Shown piece by piece: positions 8,030 to 13,738 of a stretch of DNA of 64,000 nt. A model generated the notes under the pieces. It saw only the letters and a list, made by a program, of their open reading frames with translations. It did no database searches and was not told the origin of the DNA. The number at the start of each line of letters is the position of its first letter. Within the stretch, counting starts at the first letter, position 1. Origin of the DNA: Leifsonia sp. NPDC080035 (GTDB lineage Bacteria > Actinomycetota > Actinomycetes > Actinomycetales > Microbacteriaceae); NCBI RefSeq assembly GCF_040050925.1, contig NZ_CP157390.1, positions 3,844,001 through 3,908,000 of the forward strand, in the 5' to 3' direction. The position numbers and the translations under genes are program-made.

Positions 8030-8895
8030 TGCCCAAGGATTCCGCCGGTCACCTGGTTCCCGGCCGCGTCAGCGCGATGCGTCCCGTCCCTTCCCGCATC
8101 CGGAGGCCCGAGTATGTTGGCAAGCCGGGACCCGCGCCGTACACGGCGGGCGACCTCTACACACCGGAGGAGATCGCGCTCATCCGCGAGTCCGGCCGGA
8201 TCGCCGCGCGGGCCATCGAGCGCGTCGGCGAGGCCGTGCGCCCCGGCGTCACGACCGAGGAGCTGGACGCGATCGGGCACGAATTCCTGATCGAGCACGA
8301 CGCCTACCCCTCGACGCTCGGCTACCGCGGCTACCCCAAGTCGATCTGCAGCTCCGTCAACGAGGTGGTCTGCCACGGCATCCCCGACGACACGGTGCTC
8401 GAGGACGGCGACATCGTCAACATCGACATCACCGCGTACAAGAACGGCTACCACGGCGACAGCAACCAGACCTTCGTCGTCGGGAAGGCGAGCGAGGAGG
8501 TCGAGCTGCTCGTCGACCGCACCCGCGAGTCCCTGAACCGCGGCATCAAGGCGGTCGCCCCCGGCCGTCAGGTCAACGTGATCGGCCGCGCCATCGAGTC
8601 GTACGCCAAGCGGTTCGGCTACGGCGTCGTCCGCGACTTCACCGGGCACGGCGTCGGCCGTGCGTTCCACTCCGGGCTGATCATCCCGCACTACGACGCG
8701 GCGCCGCAGTACGACGACGTGATGGAGGTCGGGATGGTGTTCACCATCGAGCCGATGCTCACGCTCGGCACGCACGAGTGGGACATGTGGGCGGACGACT
8801 GGACGGTTGTGACGCGCGACCGCAGCATCACGGCCCAGTTCGAGCACACGATCGTCGTCACCGAGCGCGGCGCGGAGATCCTGACCCTGCCGTGA
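8029..8895 (+). CDS. map: Type I methionine aminopeptidase
   Basis: A 288-aa enzyme that removes the initiator methionine from new proteins. Metal ligands and the catalytic His are in place: CHGIPDD (His), DIVNIDITAYKNGYHGD (two Asp), GHGVGRAFHSG (His), FTIEPML (Glu) and AQFEHT (Glu). The N-terminal 40 residues (to RRPEYVGKPGPAPY) are the extension typical of actinobacterial MetAP1c, with a proline-rich linker, and support the ATG at 8029 over later starts. The last 38 bp overlap, tail to tail, the end of the MFS gene on the other strand. Confidence 0.96.
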   Translation: MPKDSAGHLVPGRVSAMRPVPSRIRRPEYVGKPGPAPYTAGDLYTPEEIALIRESGRIAARAIERVGEAVRPGVTTEELDAIGHEFLIEHDAYPSTLGYRGYPKSICSSVNEVVCHGIPDDTVLEDGDIVNIDITAYKNGYHGDSNQTFVVGKASEEVELLVDRTRESLNRGIKAVAPGRQVNVIGRAIESYAKRFGYGVVRDFTGHGVGRAFHSGLIIPHYDAAPQYDDVMEVGMVFTIEPMLTLGTHEWDMWADDWTVVTRDRSITAQFEHTIVVTERGAEILTLP

Positions 8896-10324
8896 CCGGC
8901 GCCGGCCCGGCTGTCGGCTCCGTCGCGGGACGCGCTGCCGCCCGTCCGGACCGCGAGCCGGGCAGCACCAGGCCGATCAGCGCCGCCACGGCGGTGAGCG
9001 CCGTCGCTCCCCAGAACGCCAGCGTGAACGCGTCCGGCACGCTCGCCCCCTGCGTCACGGCGGTCTGCAGCACCACCGCGAAGAGCGCCGTCCCGAACGA
9101 GCCGCCCAGCTGCTGCGCCGTGCGGGTGAGGATGCTGGAGTGCGCGATCTGCTCGCCCTCCAGCTGCTGGTACGAGGCGACCATGAGCGGCATCGTCACC
9201 GCGCCCAGGCCGAAGCCGCGCACGAAGAGCACCACCATCAGCAGCGGGTCCGCAGCGGCGGGCAGGCCGAGCGCGAACGGGAAGGTGGCGACGGCGACGA
9301 TCGCGAAGCCCGCGACGACGATCCAGCGCGGGCCGATCCGGTCCGTCAGCCGCCCGGCGAGTGGACGGCACGCCAGCGTGCCCAATCCCTGCGGCACGAG
9401 CAGGAGGCCGGCGCCGAGCGCATCCATCCCCCGTTCCTGCTGCCAGAACAGCGGGAGCAGCAGCATCGCACCGTAGAGCGCGACACCCGAGAGGAACAGC
9501 AGAGTCGACGCCGACCACACGGACCGGATGCGCAGCAGTCCGATGTCGACGAGCGCCCGGCCGCCGCGCCGCAGCGCCCACGCCGTGAACGCCGCGACCA
9601 GAGCGACCCCGAGCGTGAGCGGCAACCAGGCGTCCGTCCTGCCGAAGCCGCCGGGCTGCGCCGAGTCGCTGAGCCCCAGCAGGACGCCGACGAGCCCGGG
9701 CACGAGCAGGAGGACGCCGACGATGTCGAGGCGGCGGCGCGGATCGCGCGGACGGTCGGCGGGAAGCATCCGGATCGCGAGCACGAGCCCGGCGACGCAG
9801 AACGGCACGTTGACCCAGAAGATCCACCGCCAGTCCCCGATGGCGAGGATGAGGCCGCCGAGCACCGGGCCGAGGACGGGTCCGACCATGGCGGGGAGCC
9901 CCACGACGGCCGAGACCCGGCCCAGGTTCCTGCCGCCCGCGACCTCCATCACCATCGTGGTCATCACGGGGAGCATCAGGCCGCCGCCGATGCCCTGCAC
10001 GATCCGGAACACGATCAGGCTGCCCGCGTCCCAGGAGAGGCCGGAAAGGATGGAGCCGAGCAGGAAGATGCCGAGCGCGACCATCCACACGCGCTTTCCG
10101 CCGAACCGCGCGAGACACCACGCCGACAGCGGCACCGTCGCGGCGAGCGCGAGCAGGTACCCCGTCGTGACCCACTGGATCTCGGCCACGGTGGCGTGCA
10201 GGTCGGTGGCGAGCGTGTGCAGCGCGATGCTCAGGATGGTCGTGTCGAACACCACCGCCAGCGCCCCGACCATCAGCGCCGTCGCCGTCCTCACGACGGT
10301 CCGATCGAGCTTCTCCGCAGCCAT
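8858..10324 (-). CDS. MFS drug exporter, DHA2 (14-TM) family
   Basis: A 488-aa membrane protein similar to EmrB/QacA-type proton-coupled exporters. The first helix holds VVFDTTILSIALHTLATDL (family pattern LDxTIVNVALP), followed by IQWVTTGYLLA, an RFGGKRV loop, RIVQGIGGGLMLP and the antiporter motif C GLPAMVGPVLGPVLGG near residue 145. About 14 hydrophobic segments fit DHA2. The C-terminus is a basic, Pro/Ala-rich tail that overlaps the end of map by 38 bp. GGGAG lies upstream of the ATG. It is divergent from a TetR regulator with repeat elements between them, so it is probably repressed by that regulator and induced by an exported compound; the substrate is unknown. Confidence 0.9.
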   Translation of the reverse strand: MAAEKLDRTVVRTATALMVGALAVVFDTTILSIALHTLATDLHATVAEIQWVTTGYLLALAATVPLSAWCLARFGGKRVWMVALGIFLLGSILSGLSWDAGSLIVFRIVQGIGGGLMLPVMTTMVMEVAGGRNLGRVSAVVGLPAMVGPVLGPVLGGLILAIGDWRWIFWVNVPFCVAGLVLAIRMLPADRPRDPRRRLDIVGVLLLVPGLVGVLLGLSDSAQPGGFGRTDAWLPLTLGVALVAAFTAWALRRGGRALVDIGLLRIRSVWSASTLLFLSGVALYGAMLLLPLFWQQERGMDALGAGLLLVPQGLGTLACRPLAGRLTDRIGPRWIVVAGFAIVAVATFPFALGLPAAADPLLMVVLFVRGFGLGAVTMPLMVASYQQLEGEQIAHSSILTRTAQQLGGSFGTALFAVVLQTAVTQGASVPDAFTLAFWGATALTAVAALIGLVLPGSRSGRAAARPATEPTAGPAPVTAGSGSPRRAR

Positions 10325-10337
10325 CTCAGTCTCCCTT

Positions 10338-10392
10338 TAAGATGCGCTAATGCATCTAATGACGAGAATAGCTCTCGTTCGATAAGATGCGC
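10338..10392. promoter_or_regulatory. Candidate TetR operator region between the exporter and regulator genes
   Basis: The 70-bp intergenic stretch holds a direct repeat TAAGATGCGC (10338-10347 and 10383-10392), an inverted repeat AGATGC/GCATCT (10340-10357) and a second inverted repeat CGAGA/TCTCG around 10363-10377. They cover the promoters of both genes, as expected for a TetR repressor that controls itself and its exporter. Confidence 0.5.
10383..10388 (+). promoter_or_regulatory. Candidate -10 hexamer of the TetR gene (TAAGAT)
   Basis: TAAGAT ends 6 nt before the ATG at 10395 and lies inside the second TAAGATGCGC repeat, so a bound repressor would cover it. Confidence 0.5.
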
Positions 10393-10394
10393 AA

Positions 10395-11009
10395 ATGGAT
10401 CTTCCAAAGGGCGACGACTCCCCCGCCCGCCGTCGGCGCGGCGCGGAACTGGAGGCGGCCATCCTCGATGCGGCCTGGGCGGAACTGGACGAGAACGGCT
10501 ACGCCGGGCTCACGATGGAGGCGGTCGCCGCGCGAGCCGGCACCAGCCGTCCCGTGCTCGCCCGGCGCTGGCCGACGCGCAGCGAGCTCGCCCTCGCGGC
10601 CATCCGCCAGCGCTTCGACGCGGACCCCATCCAGCTCGCCGACATCGGCAGCCTGCGCGACGACACCCTCGACCTGCTGCGCCAGGCGAACGTGCGCCGC
10701 AGCCAGCTGATCAGCCCGCTCATGCTCCGCTTCTCCGGCCTCGTCGACGGCAGCGCCGGCGGTCTCGCGGCGCTGCGCGACCAGCTCATCGACTCCCGCC
10801 CCACGTCGATGGACACGATCCTGGCGCGCGCGGAGGAGCGCGGCGAGATCGATCGGGCGGCGCTGACGCCGATGATCGTCGACCTGCCGTTCAAGCTTCT
10901 GCGTCACGAGCTGCTCATGCGGATGGCGCCGGCCGAGGACGACACCCTGGTCGCGATCGTCGACGAGGTGTTCATGCCGCTCGCTACCCGCGGGGCCGCC
11001 GCAGGGTAG
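10395..11009 (+). CDS. TetR/AcrR-family transcriptional regulator
   Basis: A 204-aa regulator. Residues about 18-65 form the TetR DNA-binding domain: ILDAAWAELDENGYAGLTMEAVAARAGTS covers helices 1-2, and RPVLARRWPTRSEL the recognition helix and its end. The C-terminal part is all-helical and would bind ligand and dimerise. It is divergent from the DHA2 exporter with repeats between, which implies local control of that exporter. The ligand is unknown. The start ATG at 10395 fits a leaderless transcript; no Shine-Dalgarno sequence precedes it. The next gene, ppgK, starts 10 bp downstream but has its own -10 hexamer inside the end of this gene. Confidence 0.9.
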   Translation: MDLPKGDDSPARRRRGAELEAAILDAAWAELDENGYAGLTMEAVAARAGTSRPVLARRWPTRSELALAAIRQRFDADPIQLADIGSLRDDTLDLLRQANVRRSQLISPLMLRFSGLVDGSAGGLAALRDQLIDSRPTSMDTILARAEERGEIDRAALTPMIVDLPFKLLRHELLMRMAPAEDDTLVAIVDEVFMPLATRGAAAG

Positions 11010-11012
11010 ATT
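11007..11012 (+). promoter_or_regulatory. Candidate -10 hexamer of ppgK (TAGATT)
   Basis: TAGATT overlaps the TetR stop codon (TAG) and ends 7 nt before ATG 11020. It favours 11020 over the in-frame GTG at 11014 as the ppgK start. Confidence 0.5.
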
Positions 11013-11019
11013 CGTGGGC

Positions 11020-11775
11020 ATGAGCGGTCAGAAGCACGCAATCGGCATCGACATCGGAGGAACCGGCATCAAGGGCGCGCTGGTGGATCTGGACAGCGGC
11101 GAGCTGGTCAGCGACCGGGTCAAGCTGCCGACGCCCGAGGGCGGCAAGCCCGACGATATCGTCGAGACCACCAAGAAGATCGTCGACCAGCTTGCGGCCG
11201 AGGAGCCGGATGCGCCGGTCGGCGTCTGCTTCCCCGCGATCGTCAGCCACGGGGTCACCCTCTCGGCGGCGAACGTCTCCAAGAAGTGGATCGACTTGCG
11301 CGCGGAGGACCTGTTCGAGAAGGGCCTCGGCCGCGACATCCACTTCGTCAACGACGCCGACGCCGCCGGCTACGCCGAGACCCGCTTCGGCGCCGCGAAG
11401 GACCGCGACGGCCTCGTCATCATGACCACCCTGGGCACCGGGATCGGCTCCGCCCTCATCTACGACGGCGTCCTCATCCCGAACGCCGAGCTCGGGCACC
11501 TGGAGATCGACGGCCACGACGCCGAGTCCCGCGCCGCCTACTCCGCGAAGGAGCGCGAGGACATGTCGTGGGAGAAGTGGGCCAAGCGCCTGCAGAAGTA
11601 CTACTCGACCCTGGAGTTCCTGTTCACGCCCGACCTCTTCATCGTCGGCGGCGGCGTGTCCAAGAACTACCAGGAGTTCCTCCCGCTGCTCGATCTGAAG
11701 ACCGAGATCGTGCCCGCCGTGCACCGCAACAACGCGGGGATCCTGGGCGCGGCGGCCCTCGCGACCAAGGGCTGA
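11020..11775 (+). CDS. ppgK: Polyphosphate glucokinase (ROK family)
   Basis: A 251-aa enzyme that phosphorylates glucose to glucose-6-phosphate with polyphosphate (and often ATP) as donor; actinobacterial PpgK enzymes have this dual use. The N-terminal phosphate loop IGIDIGGTGIKGALVD opens the protein, the catalytic Asp lies in HFVNDADAAGYAE, and the second phosphate motif is TTLGTGIGSALIYDG. The segment WEKWAKRLQKYYSTLEFLF is typical of PpgK and separates it from other ROK kinases. Length fits (Mycobacterium PpgK is about 265 aa). It precedes the kdp operon, with 120 bp of regulatory-looking sequence between them. Confidence 0.93.
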   Translation: MSGQKHAIGIDIGGTGIKGALVDLDSGELVSDRVKLPTPEGGKPDDIVETTKKIVDQLAAEEPDAPVGVCFPAIVSHGVTLSAANVSKKWIDLRAEDLFEKGLGRDIHFVNDADAAGYAETRFGAAKDRDGLVIMTTLGTGIGSALIYDGVLIPNAELGHLEIDGHDAESRAAYSAKEREDMSWEKWAKRLQKYYSTLEFLFTPDLFIVGGGVSKNYQEFLPLLDLKTEIVPAVHRNNAGILGAAALATKG

Positions 11776-11796
11776 AACCGGCGTCGTCAGCATCCC

Positions 11797-11835
11797 GTTA
11801 GGGATGACAGCGCACGCGTTAGGGATGCGTTAGGA
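11797..11835 (+). promoter_or_regulatory. Phased GTTAGG direct repeats, candidate KdpE operator
   Basis: GTTAGGGATG occurs at 11797-11806 and 11818-11827, and GTTAGGA at 11829-11835. The starts are 21 and 11 bp apart, close to two and one helical turns. OmpR-family regulators such as KdpE bind direct half-sites with about 11-bp spacing. The first copy is also part of an inverted repeat CATCCC-GTTA-GGGATG. The position, just upstream of kdp, suggests a KdpE site; this is inference. Confidence 0.5.
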
Positions 11836-11863
11836 CCGCTCCCTCGCGGCGCGCGCGGGTGTG

Positions 11864-11918
11864 GACTCTCTCCTGCTGCGGCCACCCGGCCGCGGTGTAT
11901 CGAAAGATGGAGAGAGTC
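11864..11918 (+). promoter_or_regulatory. Leader stem-loop that covers the ribosome binding site of the first kdp cistron
   Basis: GACTCTCTCC (11864-11873) is perfectly complementary to GGAGAGAGTC (11909-11918), the stretch that contains the Shine-Dalgarno GGAG of the GTG start at 11919. An inner hairpin GCGGCC-ACCC-GGCCGC (11878-11893) sits in the loop. If the transcript starts upstream of 11864, the fold would hide the ribosome binding site. The transcript start is not identified. Confidence 0.45.
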
Positions 11919-12002
11919 GTGCTTGACCTCGTCTACCTTCTCGCCGTCGCAGCGCTGGCGTTCCTCGTCGCGCTCGTCGGCCGGGGGGTCGAGAAGCTGT
12001 GA
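11919..12002 (+). CDS. Small single-helix membrane peptide upstream of kdpF
   Basis: A 27-aa peptide starting VLDLVYLLAVAALAFLVALV and ending GRGVEKL: one hydrophobic helix followed by a short charged tail. GGAG lies 6 nt before the GTG. An in-frame ATG at 11907 would give 31 aa but has no ribosome binding site. Its TGA overlaps the GTG of kdpF (GTGA), so the two are translationally coupled. It resembles KdpF in size and topology but lacks the PERF ending, so it is either a KdpF-like second small subunit or a separate regulatory peptide. I do not recognise a named family. Confidence 0.6.
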   Translation: MLDLVYLLAVAALAFLVALVGRGVEKL

Positions 12003-12088
12003 TCGTCGTCACCGTGATCGCCGCCGCCCTCGGCGTCGCCGCGATCGCCTACCTGGTGGTCGCCCTCGTGAAGCCGGAGCGGTTCTGA
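11999..12088 (+). CDS. kdpF: Potassium-transporting ATPase small subunit F
   Basis: A 29-aa peptide, the usual KdpF length: VIVVTVIAAALGVAAIAYLV then VALVKPERF. The ending with aromatic/basic PERF matches other actinobacterial KdpF peptides. The single membrane helix stabilises the KdpABC complex. The GTG start overlaps the previous stop, and kdpA begins one base after this stop. Confidence 0.9.
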   Translation: MIVVTVIAAALGVAAIAYLVVALVKPERF

Positions 12089-12089
12089 G

Positions 12090-13736
12090 ATGGCGATCTG
12101 GCTGTTCGTCGCCCAGCTGGCGACGCTCGTGCTGCTGCTCGCGATCGCCTATCGCCCGCTCGGCGACTACATGGCCCGCGTGTTCACCTCGCGCACGGAC
12201 CTCGGTGTCGAGCGGGGCGTCTACCGCCTGATCGGCGTCGACCCGCGTTCCGAGCAGTCCTGGCCCGCGTACCTGCGCGGGGTGCTCGCGTTCTCGGTCC
12301 TCGGCGTCCTGCTCGTCTACGCGCTGCAGCGGCTCCAGCAGTTCCTGCCCTACGCCCTCGGCCTTCCGGCGGTGCCGGAGGGGACGGCGTTCAACACCGC
12401 CATCTCGTTCGTGACCAACACCAACTGGCAGTCGTACTCGCCGGAGCAGACGGTCGGCTACACGGTGCAGGCCGCGGGCCTCGCCGTGCAGAACTTCGTC
12501 TCCGCCGCCGTCGGCATCGCCGTGGCGATCGCGCTCGTCCGCGGCTTCGCCTCGCGCTCCACCGGCACCATCGGCAACTTCTGGGTGGACCTCCTTCGGG
12601 CCACCGTGCGCATCCTTCTGCCGCTCTCGCTGATCGCGGCGGTCGTCCTGATCGCCGGGGGCGCCATCCAGAACCTGGCCGGCGCCGAGCACGTGTCGAC
12701 GATCGCGGGCGCGACGCAGTCCATCCCCGGCGGCCCCGTGGCGTCCCAAGAGGCGATCAAGCTGCTCGGCACCAACGGCGGCGGCTTCTTCAACGCCAAC
12801 TCGGCGCACCCGTTCGAGAACCCGACCGCCTGGACGAACATCGTCGAGGTGCTGCTGATGCTGCTCATCCCGTTCTCGCTGCCGCGCACGTTCGGCACGA
12901 TGGTCGGCGACAAGCGGCAGGGCTACGCGATCCTCGGCACGATGGGGCTGCTGTTCGTGGTCTCGCTGATCGCCATGACCGCCTTCGAGTCGGCCTCCGG
13001 CTCGCTGGAGGGCAAGGAGACGGCGTTCGGCGTCCTCGGCTCGACGCTGTTCAACACGACCAGCACCACCACCTCCACCGGCGCCGTGAACTCCATGCTC
13101 GACAGCTACAGCCCGCTCGGCGGGATGATGGCGATGATCAACATGATGCTCGGCGAGATCGTCCCCGGCGGCGTCGGCTCCGGCCTGTACGGCATCCTGG
13201 TGATCGCCGTGATCGCCGTGTTCATCGCCGGGCTGATGGTGGGCAGGACCCCGGAGTACCTCGGCAAGAAGCTCGGGCCGCGCGAGATCAAGCTCGCGAG
13301 CCTGTACATCCTCACCACCCCGACGCTGGTGCTGATCGGCACCGGGCTGAGCTTCGCCGTCCCGGCGATCCGGGCGGACGTCGAGAAGACCTCCATCCTG
13401 AACCCCGGGCTGCACGGCTTCAGCGAGGTGCTCTACGCGTTCACGTCGGCCGCGAACAACAACGGCTCCGCGTTCGCCGGGCTCACCGCGAGCACGCCGT
13501 GGTTCAACACGGCGCTCGGCGTGGCGATGTTCCTCGGCCGGTTCGTGCCGATCGTGTTCGTGCTCGCCCTCGCCGGCTCCCTCGCCCAGCAGGGCTCCGT
13601 GCCCGCCACCGCGGGGACGCTGCCCACCCACCGCCCGCAGTTCGTCGGGCTCCTCACCGGGACGATCGTCCTGGTGTCCGCACTCACCTACTTCCCCGTT
13701 CTCGCGCTGGGCCCCCTGGCGGAAGGACTGAACTGA
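12090..13736 (+). CDS. kdpA: Potassium-transporting ATPase, K+-binding channel-like subunit A
   Basis: A 548-aa membrane protein that selects and admits K+ in the high-affinity Kdp pump. It has the four pseudo-repeats of the SKT superfamily, with filter-region motifs NTAISFVTNTNWQSY (about residue 100), GTNGGGFFNANSAHPFENP (about 230), TTSTGAVNSM (about 330) and TSAANNNGSAFAG (about 450). About ten membrane helices are apparent. The start is 1 nt after the kdpF stop. The length is typical. Confidence 0.97.
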   Translation: MAIWLFVAQLATLVLLLAIAYRPLGDYMARVFTSRTDLGVERGVYRLIGVDPRSEQSWPAYLRGVLAFSVLGVLLVYALQRLQQFLPYALGLPAVPEGTAFNTAISFVTNTNWQSYSPEQTVGYTVQAAGLAVQNFVSAAVGIAVAIALVRGFASRSTGTIGNFWVDLLRATVRILLPLSLIAAVVLIAGGAIQNLAGAEHVSTIAGATQSIPGGPVASQEAIKLLGTNGGGFFNANSAHPFENPTAWTNIVEVLLMLLIPFSLPRTFGTMVGDKRQGYAILGTMGLLFVVSLIAMTAFESASGSLEGKETAFGVLGSTLFNTTSTTTSTGAVNSMLDSYSPLGGMMAMINMMLGEIVPGGVGSGLYGILVIAVIAVFIAGLMVGRTPEYLGKKLGPREIKLASLYILTTPTLVLIGTGLSFAVPAIRADVEKTSILNPGLHGFSEVLYAFTSAANNNGSAFAGLTASTPWFNTALGVAMFLGRFVPIVFVLALAGSLAQQGSVPATAGTLPTHRPQFVGLLTGTIVLVSALTYFPVLALGPLAEGLN

Positions 13737-13738
13737 CC

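Noticed and set aside
11776..11906. A known riboswitch (c-di-AMP, ydaO type) upstream of kdp
   Set aside because: The region is too short after the likely promoter, and I do not see the conserved ydaO core sequences. Only the simple ribosome-binding-site stem is supported.
11907..12002. ATG 11907 as start of the small peptide before kdpF
   Set aside because: It lies within the Shine-Dalgarno of GTG 11919 and has no ribosome binding site of its own.
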